A stretch of 64,000 nucleotides of DNA from Blastococcus sp. TF02-09. Lineage in GTDB: Bacteria; Actinomycetota; Actinomycetes; Mycobacteriales; Geodermatophilaceae. Below, in pieces: positions 7,765 to 17,395 of the stretch (position 1 is the first letter of the stretch; the number at the start of each line of letters is the position of its first letter). Below the pieces are notes generated by a model. It did not search any database, was not told where the DNA came from, and saw nothing but the letters and a program-made list of their open reading frames with translations. Both the position numbers and the translations under genes were made by a program. Location of the stretch: the NCBI RefSeq assembly GCF_003319105.1, contig NZ_QOHH01000004.1, positions 124,001 through 188,000 of the forward strand, given 5' to 3'.

Positions 7765-9128
7765 ACCCCTCCCGCCCCCGGCCCGTCCGACGGCCACAGG
7801 CCGGCCAGGGCCCGGTCGAGGCGCGTCTCCCAGGCCGACAGCTCCGCTGGGGGCACGCGGGTCGTCTCACCGGCCAGGGCGGTGAGGTCGGACAGGTGGC
7901 GGTGCAGTGCGTCGTCGAGCAGCCCGCGTGGCGCCCGCCAGGCGACCTCACGCAGGAGAGCCGCCAGCCGGCGCAGCACGGCGGGCTGGCCGTCGGCGAA
8001 CTGCAGCGGTTCCTCCACGACCAGCTCGAGCAGAGCCGCCGCGGTCCACTGCGGCACCACCAGGCGCACGACGCCGTCGTCGTGGGAGTGCGCGACCGCC
8101 GTCAGCGGTCGCTCGACGAGGTCCCCGAGGATCGCCGAGGCGTGGGACAGCGCGTGCACGGCGGTCGTCGGGTCGTTGATGCCGGGGGACAGGGCGCGCG
8201 CGGCGATGTCGACGACCTTGCGCAGGCTGTAGGCGACGTCGCGCTCGGGGGAGCGCTCGAATCCCAGCCGCAGCCCGTCGGCCAGGGCGCCGGCCACCTC
8301 GTCGAGGTCGGCCGCACCCTGCTCGGGCAGGGGCCACACGTGGGCCACGGGGGTGCCGGCGACCACGGAGTCGCCGATGCGGACGGCGAGCCGCACGAGG
8401 ACGCCGTACCGGCGGGCGGCGGCGACGAGCGCGGCTTCGTCGACATCCACGAGGAACCCGCTGGAGGCGGCGACCACAGGCCGCCCGGCTCCCACGGGGA
8501 CCTCCGGGGGCGGCTCCGGGGGGCTCCCGGCTCCGGGTAGCTCCCGGTCGATCGTCCGGCTGGCCTCGTCGTGGACGTCGCGCAGCATCGTCTCCACGCG
8601 CAAGGACCGGGCGAGGTGTCCCAGGAACAGCAGCAGGGCCACGACGCTGCCGAGGGTCATCAGGTACCCGACCGTGATCGACAGTCGAGGCACCACGGCA
8701 TCGGACCCGACGGCCGCGTCCTCGGTGCGGACGGTACGCAGCACGGTCAGCGCGTAGACGAAGGTCGCCACGAGCTGGGCGAGGGTGAGCTGGACGACCC
8801 GGTCGGTGACGAAGGTCTGCAGCAGCCGGGGTGAGTACTGGCTGCTGCCCAGCTGAAGGGCGACGATGGTGAGGGAGAAGGTCAGGCCGGTCACCGAGAT
8901 GAGGGAGCCGGCGATGGCGGCGAGCAGGTCCCGCGCGGCCGAGGGACCGCCACCGAAGGCGAAGGTGAGCGGGTGCTCGCCGTTGCCCCCCTCGAGCGCC
9001 GAGTCCAACGCCGGCATCCCGATCCCCAGGCCGATCGCGATGACGACCCCGAGGACGGGGATCGGCCAGAGCGCGCTGCGCAGCCGCGCCAGCACGGCGG
9101 CCGCCGGCCCGCGGGTACGAGGGCTCAC
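7761..9128 (-). CDS. DUF2254 family predicted membrane protein
   Basis: 455 residues from GTG 9128, which overlaps the NuoN stop as GTGA. The N-terminal half has four hydrophobic helices (about residues 15-35, 60-85, 105-130, 150-175). The segment VTGLTFSLTIVALQLGSSQYSPRLL between helices two and three is the hallmark of DUF2254. The C-terminal half is soluble and contains ALSPGINDPTTAVHALSH, another conserved DUF2254 block. No enzymatic or transport activity has been established for this family as far as I know. Its placement inside a gene run linked by 4-bp overlaps implies co-translation with the complex-I-like subunits upstream and the PAP2 phosphatase downstream. Confidence 0.85.
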   Translation of the reverse strand: MSPRTRGPAAAVLARLRSALWPIPVLGVVIAIGLGIGMPALDSALEGGNGEHPLTFAFGGGPSAARDLLAAIAGSLISVTGLTFSLTIVALQLGSSQYSPRLLQTFVTDRVVQLTLAQLVATFVYALTVLRTVRTEDAAVGSDAVVPRLSITVGYLMTLGSVVALLLFLGHLARSLRVETMLRDVHDEASRTIDRELPGAGSPPEPPPEVPVGAGRPVVAASSGFLVDVDEAALVAAARRYGVLVRLAVRIGDSVVAGTPVAHVWPLPEQGAADLDEVAGALADGLRLGFERSPERDVAYSLRKVVDIAARALSPGINDPTTAVHALSHASAILGDLVERPLTAVAHSHDDGVVRLVVPQWTAAALLELVVEEPLQFADGQPAVLRRLAALLREVAWRAPRGLLDDALHRHLSDLTALAGETTRVPPAELSAWETRLDRALAGLWPSDGPGAGGV

Positions 9129-10546
9129 CGGGCCACCACCGCATCCTGGACGGCGGGAAGCAGTCCCGACAGCGCCGGGAGGAGGACGAGGACGGAGAGC
9201 GCCGCGACGACCGCGGTCACCGTCGCGAGCGGCCGGTGCGGCTCCGGGCCGCCTGTGCGTTCCCCGGGCCGGTAGGCCGGCGCGATCCAGCGCAGGTAGT
9301 AGAAGAGGCTGGCCACGGTGTTGGCCGCGGCGACGACGACCAGCCAGGCCATCCCGCCCTCCCAGGTGGCCGTGAAGACGCTCAGCTTCCCGAGGAACAC
9401 CGCCGTCGGCGGGGTGCCGACCAGGCTCAGCAGGGCCACGAGCAGCGCGCCACCCAGCACCGGTGCCGACGCAGCCAGCCCGCGGGCGTCGGCGACCGAG
9501 CGCCGCTCGGGGACGGCGGCCACGACGGCGAACGCGGCGAGGTTCGTGACCGCGTAGGCGGCGAGGTACACCAGCAGGGCCGGCAGCGCGTCGGAGGAGG
9601 TGCCGGCGACTGCGACCGGCATGAGGAGGTAGCCGACCTGGCTCACCGTCGACCAGCCGAGCAGCCGGCGGACGTCGTCCTGGGCGAAGGCCGCGAGGTT
9701 GCCCAGGGTCATGGTCAGCGCGGCCAGTACGGCGACGAGCAGCGGCCAGGACACCGAGTCGGGCAGCACCGACACCAGCCGGTAGGCGGCCACGAGGGCA
9801 CCGATCTTGGGCACGGTGGTGAGGAACGCGGCGGCGGTGACCCCGGCTCCCTGGGCGGCGTCGGGCACCCAGAAGTGCCCCGGGACCCCGCCGGCCTTGA
9901 ACAGCAGCCCGGCGAGCACCCCGAGCAGGCCGATCGCCACGGCAGCGGCCGGTGCGCCGGCCAGCCCGGCGCGCAGGTCGGCGTAGGCGGTGGCGCCGCC
10001 GACGCCGTAGAGCACGACCGAGCCGAGCAGGAGCAGGATGTTGAGCAGCGCGCCCAGCAGGTAGGCCTTCAGCGCCGCCTCGGCGGCCCGGGGGCCGCGG
10101 GTCATCCCGATCAGCCCGTAGAGCGGGATGCTGGCGAGAAGGAAACTCACCGCCAGCACGAGCAGGTCGCTGGCCGCGGCCATCACGGTGGCGCCGAGCG
10201 AGGAGAGCAGCAGCAGCGCGTACGTCTCGCTCTCCCGCGGCCTGCCCCGGACCTCCTCGGTGCCGAGGGCGATCACCAGCAGCGTGGAGCCGACGACGAC
10301 CAGCCGGGCGACGCCGGTGGCGGTGTCGACGGCGAACGTCGTTCCGTAGACCGTCAGCGGGTCGCCGGTGAGAGCGGCGGCGGCGGCGACCCCGGAAGCC
10401 AGCAGTGCGGCGAGCGCGACCAGCCGGGTGAGCCACTGCCGGTCGCGGGCCAGGAACGAGCCGGCGAGCAGCGTGGTGACCGCGCCGACGAGCAGGCAGA
10501 TCTCGGGGAGGAGGGCCAGGGGGTCCTTGCCCATGGCGGGGTGCAT
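9125..10546 (-). CDS. nuoN: NADH-quinone oxidoreductase subunit N-like antiporter subunit
   Basis: 473 residues from ATG 10546, with a second in-frame Met four codons on. About 14 helices in the Mrp-antiporter/NuoN fold. Characteristic blocks are visible: FKAGGVPGHFWVPDAAQGAG around residues 215-235 (the Lys plus the PFHxWxPD-type loop before the broken helix), and VPKIGALVAAY with a second conserved Lys. NuoN is one of three antiporter-like proton channels in complex I. Here the operon lacks the NADH and iron-sulfur modules. Nine bases separate it from the nuoM stop, and its own stop overlaps the DUF2254 start. It is divergent from canonical NuoN, but the family call is firm. Confidence 0.85.
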   Translation of the reverse strand: MHPAMGKDPLALLPEICLLVGAVTTLLAGSFLARDRQWLTRLVALAALLASGVAAAAALTGDPLTVYGTTFAVDTATGVARLVVVGSTLLVIALGTEEVRGRPRESETYALLLLSSLGATVMAAASDLLVLAVSFLLASIPLYGLIGMTRGPRAAEAALKAYLLGALLNILLLLGSVVLYGVGGATAYADLRAGLAGAPAAAVAIGLLGVLAGLLFKAGGVPGHFWVPDAAQGAGVTAAAFLTTVPKIGALVAAYRLVSVLPDSVSWPLLVAVLAALTMTLGNLAAFAQDDVRRLLGWSTVSQVGYLLMPVAVAGTSSDALPALLVYLAAYAVTNLAAFAVVAAVPERRSVADARGLAASAPVLGGALLVALLSLVGTPPTAVFLGKLSVFTATWEGGMAWLVVVAAANTVASLFYYLRWIAPAYRPGERTGGPEPHRPLATVTAVVAALSVLVLLPALSGLLPAVQDAVVAR

Positions 10547-10555
10547 CGCCGGCCC

Positions 10556-12042
<1,487 letters not shown>

Positions 12043-12046
<4 letters not shown>

Positions 12047-13965
12047 CCCGTGAGCAGCAGGAGGGCGAGGCCGGCGCCGAGCACCAGCGTGGCCAGGACG
12101 TAGTACTGGTGGAGCTGCCCCGTCTGCGTCCGGCGGGCCAGACCGCCGAGCCTGCGAGTCACCGCGGCCACGCCTTCGGCAGCACCGTCGACGCCGGCCG
12201 TGTCGGCCACGGCGGCGCCGCGGGCGGCCCGGAGCGTCCCGGCCGAGAGCCCGCCGACCGCGCCGTCCAGCATCCGGTCGTCGAACCGGGCCAGCGCACG
12301 GGCCGGCGCCAGTGCCGCCCGCCCGGTGGACAGGACGGCCCGGTCGAGCACCCGGTCGTCGAACCGGGCCAGCAGCTCGGCCAGGCGCAGCACCGGCCGG
12401 GTGACCAGCCGGTCGGTCAGGATGCCCAACCCCAGCCAGCGGGCCGCCCAGCGTGGCTCCGGCAGGTCCACCCGCGCCACGGCGGCGACGACGGCGAGGG
12501 CGACGGTGGCGGAGAGGACCAGGTCGAGCAGGGGCGGCCGTGGCGCGCCGCTCTCCCCGAGGGCCGCACGCAGCTCCGTCCCGGCCGGCGGCCAGACGAG
12601 CAGGCCCAGCACGGCGGCCCCGGCGGCGAGGACCACGACCGGTGCGACCTGCGGGGTTCGGATCCGTCGGTTCCCCACCTCTTCGGTGTCGTAGCCGGCG
12701 TCGGCGTCGGGAGGTATCGGACGCAGGAGTTGCCACAGCGCCTTCGCGGCGTAGGCGGCCGACATCCCGGCGGCGGCGAGACCGGCGACGTACAGCGCGA
12801 CGGACTGCTCCCGGGCCACCGCCAGGACGTCGTCCTTGGTGGCCCACAGCGACAGCGGCGGGATGCCGGCGAGCGTGAGCAGGCCGACCGCGGCGCAGGC
12901 GCCGACGACCGGCCACCGGCGGGCGGCGCCGGGCAGCGCTGTGAGCTGTTTGGTGCCGAGCGCGGAGAGCCAGGCGCCGGCGGCGAGGAAGAGCGCGGCC
13001 TTGGTGGCGGCGTGGGCGACGAGGTGGGCGGCGCCGCCGGACACCGAGCCCACCCCGGCGGCGAGCACGACGAACCCCAGCTGGGCCGCGGTGGAGGCGG
13101 CGAGCAGCTGCTTGAGGTCGGACTGGGCGATCGCCACGGCGCCGAGCGTGAGGGCGGTGAGCACCCCGGCCCACGCGGTGACCGGTCCGGCCCAGCCGGT
13201 CGACTCCAGCAGCGGGGCGGTGCGCAGCAGCAGGTAGCCGCCCATGGCGACCATGGCCGCGGAGTGCAGCAGGGCGCTGACCGGGCTCGGGCCCTCCATG
13301 GCGCGCGACAGCCAGAAGGAGAACGGCAGCTGGGCGGCCTTGCCGAGCGCGGCCACGAGGACGCCGGCGGCGACGACGTCCCGCCAGGGGCCGGCCGCGG
13401 CCGGCAGGTCGGCCAGCGCGAGCCCGCCGCCCCCGGCCAGCGCCGCCCCGGCGGCCAGGTACAGGCCGAGGTCGGCGGTGCGGGTGGTGAGGAAGGCGGT
13501 GGTCCCCGCGCCGACCTTGTCCCGGTCGCGCCAGGAGAAGCCGACGAGCGCGTAGGAGGTGGCGCCCATGACCTCCCAGGCGAACAGCAGGGTGGTCAGC
13601 GTCGTGGCGGTGACCGTGACCGCTACGGCGGCGGCGAAGAGCAGCATCAGCCCGGTGAAGCGGGCGCGGCCGTCCTCGACGTCGGCCGCGGAGAAGACCA
13701 GCACCAGCAGCGTCACGGCCGCGACCGCGGGGAGGACCACCGCCGCCAGCGGGTCCACCGCGAGGCCGAACGGCAGCCCCGGCAGGAAGCGGCTCTCCGC
13801 CTCGGGACGCAGCACCGCCGCGACGATCGCGAGCGCCAGGCCCGCGGCGGCGGTTCCCACCGCCACCGCCGGCGCCATCCGGTCGGCCCGACGTCCGACG
13901 AGGCACAGCAGTGCTCCGACGACGGCCGGGAGGGCGACCACTGTCCAGAGCAGGGCGGGCGTCAC
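12043..13965 (-). CDS. nuoL: NADH-quinone oxidoreductase subunit L-like antiporter subunit
   Basis: 640 residues from GTG 13965 (GTGA overlap with nuoK). Key NuoL features are retained: E131 in FAWEVMGATSYALVGF (TM5 glutamate), K209 in LGKAAQLPFSFWL, the RAMEGPSPVSALLHSA block (221-235), and DLKQLLAASTAAQLGFV with the conserved Lys on the second broken helix. The extra C-terminal region (about 480-640) is hydrophilic, rich in LARFDDRxL-type repeats, and ends in one hydrophobic helix. That matches the long lateral helix and anchor helix that distinguish NuoL from NuoM and NuoN. The most distal proton channel in complex I is NuoL. Mrp-type MrpA is a relative, but the presence of nuoH and nuoA here argues for complex I ancestry. 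Confidence 0.9.
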
Positions 13966-14264
13966 CGGGAGAGGTCCGTCGCCATGTCGGTCATGTCGGA
14001 CTGGCGGGAGCGGTGCAGCAGTGTGGCGACGGCGAAGCCCATCGCCATCTCCACGGTCATCGCGGTGATGACGACGAGCAGGAGGACCTGGCCGTCGGGT
14101 GTGGGGGAGAGGAACCACCAGAAGGCGCCGGCGGCCAGGATCACCGCGTTGAGCATGAGCTCCAGGCCCATCATCACCATGACGACGACCTGCTGGGAGA
14201 TCGCGCCGTACAGGCCCACCGCGAACAGCGCGGCGGCGACGAGGAGGACCGTCTGCAGGGTCAT
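13962..14264 (-). CDS. nuoK: NADH-quinone oxidoreductase subunit K-like protein
   Basis: 100 residues, three helices, the standard NuoK size. Both membrane-buried glutamates of the family are in place: E35 in MMGLELMLNAVILA and E72 in TAMTVEMAMGFAVATLLHR. These residues are essential for proton transfer in E. coli NuoK. The start ATG 14264 overlaps the nuoJ stop (ATGA) and the end overlaps the nuoL start (GTGA), so translation is coupled on both sides. MrpC and MnhC are distant homologues, but gene order A-H-J-K-L-M-N identifies it. Confidence 0.9.
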   Translation of the reverse strand: MTLQTVLLVAAALFAVGLYGAISQQVVVMVMMGLELMLNAVILAAGAFWWFLSPTPDGQVLLLVVITAMTVEMAMGFAVATLLHRSRQSDMTDMATDLSR

Positions 14265-14821
14265 CGGCGGTGCTCCTGGTCGTCGCCCGGGAGGTCGTCG
14301 CCCTGGAGGTCCTCGCCGAGCCGGTCGTAGCGACCGCGCGGGAGAGCGAGGACCAGGGCGGCGACGATCGTGGCGAACAGGACCGCGCTGACGGTCATCA
14401 TCACGAGCATCTTCGAACCCATCACCGCCTGCCCCAGCGAGGTGACCAGGTCGCCGGCCGGGGCCGCCCGCCGGGACGGCCACGGGACGAAGAGCGCGCC
14501 GGCGGCCAGCAGCCCGAAGGTGAGCGAGCTGACGGCGAGGGCCGCGCGCTTGCCGTGCACCATGCTCATCGGCATGAGCGCGGGGTTCATCCCCATGAAC
14601 ATGATCATGTAGATGGCCATGATGGCCATCTCCATCACCATCATGAGGACGACGACCACGCCCAGGTAGGGCAGGTCGAACAGCAGCAGCGCCAGTCCGA
14701 CGGCGACGAAGGAGACGGCGAGGGCGTAGGTGGCCCGGGCCATCGAGTCCACCCGGAACACCGCGATCCCCGCGGCGACGGCCACGGCCGCGAGCACCCA
14801 GAAGACGACGTCGTCGAGCAC
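14261..14821 (-). CDS. nuoJ: NADH-quinone oxidoreductase subunit J-like protein, Met-rich variant
   Basis: 186 residues from GTG 14821, one base after the nuoH stop. Five hydrophobic helices are predicted, as in NuoJ. The first helices match the family (AAGIAVFRVDSMARATYALAV, then LALLLFDLPYLGVVVVLM). The TM3 region, where ordinary NuoJ has Y-V-G-A-I plus a pi-bulge, is replaced by a methionine-packed stretch with 13 Met between about residues 60 and 90. That stretch ends in a short MVHGKR loop. TM3 of NuoJ rotates during turnover in complex I and contacts the E-channel, so this change sits at a mechanistically important place. Family assignment relies on gene order plus topology. Confidence 0.8.
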   Translation of the reverse strand: MLDDVVFWVLAAVAVAAGIAVFRVDSMARATYALAVSFVAVGLALLLFDLPYLGVVVVLMMVMEMAIMAIYMIMFMGMNPALMPMSMVHGKRAALAVSSLTFGLLAAGALFVPWPSRRAAPAGDLVTSLGQAVMGSKMLVMMTVSAVLFATIVAALVLALPRGRYDRLGEDLQGDDLPGDDQEHRR

Positions 14822-14822
14822 G

Positions 14823-15755
14823 TCAGCCCCTCCCCACGACCACGACGGAGACCACGAGCAGCTGCAGCAGGACCAGCGGCAGCACGACCAGCCAGGCGGG
14901 AGTGACCAGGCGCTCCGGGCGGACCGTGGGCAGCCGGCGGCGCAGCAGGACGAGGAGCGCCAGCACCGCCGCCGTCTTGACCAGCGTCCACAGCCAGGCG
15001 GGCAGCAGCGGACCGTGGCCGCCGCCGAGGAAGGCGGTGGCCGCGAACGCGGAGCCGGCGGCGAGCAGCGCCCAGCGCCCGGCGAGCACGAGCCACCGGT
15101 CCATGCCCGAGGACTCGGCGAGCACCCCACCGGCGAGCTCGGGGCCGGCCGCGGCGGCGAAGGGGCCCCACACCGAGAAGGCCGCCACCCCCGCGCAGAA
15201 GACGGCGAAGGCGACCGGCATCCAGACGACGAACCACAGGCCCTGCTGCTCGGCGACGACGTCCCCCAACCGCAGGCTGCCCGCAGCTACCGCCGGCGCC
15301 GTCAGCGCGAACATCAGCGGCAGCTCGTAGGACAGCGCCTGGGCGAGGAACCGGTAGCCGCCGACGAGGGCGTGCACGCTGTTGGGCCCCCACCCGGCGA
15401 GCCACACGAACGCCCAGACCAGCACGTCCATGGCGTTGAACCAGACGATGCCGACGGAGAGGTCCGCGAGGGTCCACGGGCCCAGCGGTACGACGACGAC
15501 CATCAGGAGCGCCGCGATCAGCAGCCCGATCCGCCCGGTGGCGGCCAGCGGCCGGTCGGCGGCCACGGTGGACCGCCGGCGCTGGCGCAGCAGCCGCGCG
15601 GTCTCCAGCCAGGGGACCGGGAGACCCGCCGTCCACGGCCGGCCGGCGGCGCGAGCGGCCAGCGCACCGTCCAGCGCCGCCGCCGCGGCCGCCACGGCCA
15701 GCAGCAGGACGGCGGCCAGCGGCACCCAGCCGACCGCGACCTCGACGACGCTCAC
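14823..15755 (-). CDS. nuoH: NADH-quinone oxidoreductase subunit H-like protein with degenerate quinone loop
   Basis: 310 residues from GTG 15755 (GTGA overlap with the NuoB/D-like gene), about eight helices. The conserved block GWGPNSVHALVGGYRFLAQALSYELP (residues 121-146) identifies NuoH and keeps E144. The next family signature should read like PFDLPEAEsELVAGYhtEYSG, but here it is PFAAAAGPELAGGVLAESSG (198-217). The Asp and two of the Glu residues that face the quinone cavity and E-channel entrance are replaced by Ala, Gly and Pro. In complex I this loop couples quinone reduction to proton pumping. Its loss fits the absence of iron-sulfur subunits in the operon. Homologous subunits occur in membrane-bound hydrogenases, but no hydrogenase genes are here. 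Confidence 0.88.
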   Translation of the reverse strand: MSVVEVAVGWVPLAAVLLLAVAAAAAALDGALAARAAGRPWTAGLPVPWLETARLLRQRRRSTVAADRPLAATGRIGLLIAALLMVVVVPLGPWTLADLSVGIVWFNAMDVLVWAFVWLAGWGPNSVHALVGGYRFLAQALSYELPLMFALTAPAVAAGSLRLGDVVAEQQGLWFVVWMPVAFAVFCAGVAAFSVWGPFAAAAGPELAGGVLAESSGMDRWLVLAGRWALLAAGSAFAATAFLGGGHGPLLPAWLWTLVKTAAVLALLVLLRRRLPTVRPERLVTPAWLVVLPLVLLQLLVVSVVVVGRG

Positions 15756-16894
15756 GCGACCACCGCCCCGGTCCGGGCCGCGGCGGCGACGTCCAGGCCG
15801 GCGGCTGCGACCAGCAGCCGGACCGCCGCCAGATCCCGCCCGGCCAGCCGGGCCGGGAGGTCGGTGAGGGGCGTGGCCGAGACGGGCGCCGGGACGCCGT
15901 CGATGCTCGCGGCGGCCGACGCGAGGAGAACGAGCACGTGGTTCCGCACCTCGGGCAGGTCGCGGAGCGACCAGCGCAGCGATCGTGAGCGCGACACCCG
16001 CCGGGCCAGCCGGTCCAGCACCGGCCGGCAGTCCGCCGGGTCGGCATCGGTCAGCAGCGCGTCACGCAGCCGGGCGGCGCCGGTGGCCGCGTCCTCCCAG
16101 CCGGACAGCGCCAGCAGCGTGGCCGCCCGGTCGCAGCGGTCGGCAGGTGAGCCGTGCACCAGGTCGGCGGCCGGCGGAGCCGGCTCGAGGGCACCCAGCA
16201 CCTCGACCCGTGCCTCCTGGACGACGTCGCCCGAGAGCGTGCAGTGGAGTAGCAGGCCGGCCGGCCAGTGCGGCATGACCGGCCCGAGCGGGACGTGCAG
16301 CACGTCGAGGGCGAGCCCATCTCGGTCCTCCCCACCTCCGGCGAGCGGGATCCCGCCCGGCATCGGCATGTCCATGTCGCCGTGGCCCATGTCGCCGTGG
16401 CCCATGTCGGCGTGGCCCATGTCGCCGTGGTCGCCGTTCCCGCCGAGGTGGTCGTCGTCTTCGTCGTCCTCGTCGTCCTCGTCGTCCTCGCCGGCGGCCG
16501 CGTCCTCGTGCCCGTCCTCGTCCACGGCCGGGCGGCCCATCAGGGGATCGTGCGGTCGCTCCTCGGCATCGGCGCGCTGCCGGCCGTCGTCGGCGAGTTC
16601 TGCGGCGGCATCGTCGAGGGCGGGCGCGACGTCGTTCGGATCGAGCAGGTGGATGCGGGCACGCGGTCCCGGCAGCTGTGCCCAGACGAGGTCGACGGCC
16701 GCCGCCATCCGCTCCCCGGGGCGACCGCAGACGGCGAGCACGTCGGCGTCGGCGGGGCAGAGTGCCGCGCGCCAGCCGCGGCGGCGCACCTCGCGCTCGA
16801 CGGCGCACCGGGCCCGGCCCCAGCCCGGCGTCTCGACCACCAGCACCGCGACACGGCGTGTTGCGGCGGCGGCGAGCGCCGACGTCAGACCCAC
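15752..16894 (-). CDS. degenerate NuoB-NuoD-like fusion with acidic His/Met-repeat linker
   Basis: 380 residues from GTG 16894, overlapping the nuoA end by 10 bp. Residues 14-84 resemble NuoB: RARCAVEREV lines up with the ACCAxEMM of NuoB, and ADADVLAVCGRPGERMAAAV ... QLPGPRARI with the ADVLIVAGT-x-TxKMAP ... QMPEPRYVI block. One cysteine of the CC pair remains; the GSC and PGCPP cysteines of cluster N2 are gone. Residues 121-190 are a linker with a poly-Asp/Glu tract, then four near-identical five-residue units of Gly, His, Asp/Ala and Met. Residues 194-330 resemble the start of NuoD (LHVPLGPVMPHWPAGLLLHC against xxMGPQHPxTHGxLRL), with the catalytic His and Tyr not evident. It sits where nuoB-nuoD belong in the operon. 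Probable role: a non-redox cap or connector on the membrane arm. This is inferred from visual alignment only. Confidence 0.7.
   Translation of the reverse strand: MGLTSALAAAATRRVAVLVVETPGWGRARCAVEREVRRRGWRAALCPADADVLAVCGRPGERMAAAVDLVWAQLPGPRARIHLLDPNDVAPALDDAAAELADDGRQRADAEERPHDPLMGRPAVDEDGHEDAAAGEDDEDDEDDEDDDHLGGNGDHGDMGHADMGHGDMGHGDMDMPMPGGIPLAGGGEDRDGLALDVLHVPLGPVMPHWPAGLLLHCTLSGDVVQEARVEVLGALEPAPPAADLVHGSPADRCDRAATLLALSGWEDAATGAARLRDALLTDADPADCRPVLDRLARRVSRSRSLRWSLRDLPEVRNHVLVLLASAAASIDGVPAPVSATPLTDLPARLAGRDLAAVRLLVAAAGLDVAAAARTGAVVA
16373..16432. repeat. four tandem 15-bp units encoding the Gly-His-Asp-Met linker
   Basis: Four consecutive 15-bp units with consensus catgtcgccgtggcc (minus strand ggccacggcgacatg) at 16373, 16388, 16403 and 16418. 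Only one or two bases differ between copies. Each unit encodes Gly-His-Gly/Ala-Asp-Met in the NuoB/D-like protein. The near identity suggests recent slippage expansion. Confidence 0.9.
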
Positions 16895-17232
16895 CGCAGT
16901 GCACCTTCGCGCCAGGCCCACACGACCCCGGCCATGAGCACGGCGAGGAAGACGAACATCTCCACGACGGCCGAGACGCCGACCTGAGCCACGACGGTGG
17001 CCCACGGGTACATGTAGAGCATCTCGACGTCGAAGGCGAGGAAGAGCAGGGTCACCGGGTAGTAGCGAGCGTGGAAACGGGACAGCGCATGTTCCTGCGG
17101 GCGCCAACCGGAGAGGAACGGCAGGCTCGGCAGTGGGCTGGCCGAGACGGCGGTCCACCGCTGCAGGAGGAGAGCCACGGCGGCGCCGCCGACCGCAAGC
17201 ACCAGCATCACCGCCGCTGCGAGGAACACCAC
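16885..17232 (-). CDS. nuoA: NADH-quinone oxidoreductase subunit A-like protein
   Basis: 115 residues, three helices, the normal NuoA size. The family signature FHARYYPVTLLFLAFDVEML-YMYPWA (residues 53-77) is conserved, including D68 and E70 in the FDVE motif. SGWRPQE just before it corresponds to the NuoA TM1-2 loop that binds the quinone-site region. The start is GTG 17232; reading GTG-GTG, either codon is possible. A gggggtga ribosome site lies immediately upstream. First gene of the ten-gene overlapping run; the 163-bp gap before it is where the operon promoter should lie, though I see no clean -35/-10 pair. Confidence 0.9.
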   Translation of the reverse strand: MVFLAAAVMLVLAVGGAAVALLLQRWTAVSASPLPSLPFLSGWRPQEHALSRFHARYYPVTLLFLAFDVEMLYMYPWATVVAQVGVSAVVEMFVFLAVLMAGVVWAWREGALRWV

Positions 17233-17395
17233 TCACCCCCATTTCAGACCGTGCGCCTCTACCCAGCCGTCTCCGATCCACTGTTGCGATCGCGTGACTG
17301 CTGGAGGCGGCGACCCGGTGGCAGTTCCGTGGTGCGGCCGAGACGTCGAGGGGGCGGCGGTTCCCTCCACCCGCACTACCGAGCCAGCGCGGCTC

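Noticed and set aside
9125-10546. nuoN reading frame extended into the DUF2254 gene as a fusion
   Set aside because: The frames differ and are separated by a clean stop with a GTGA overlap; they are two genes.
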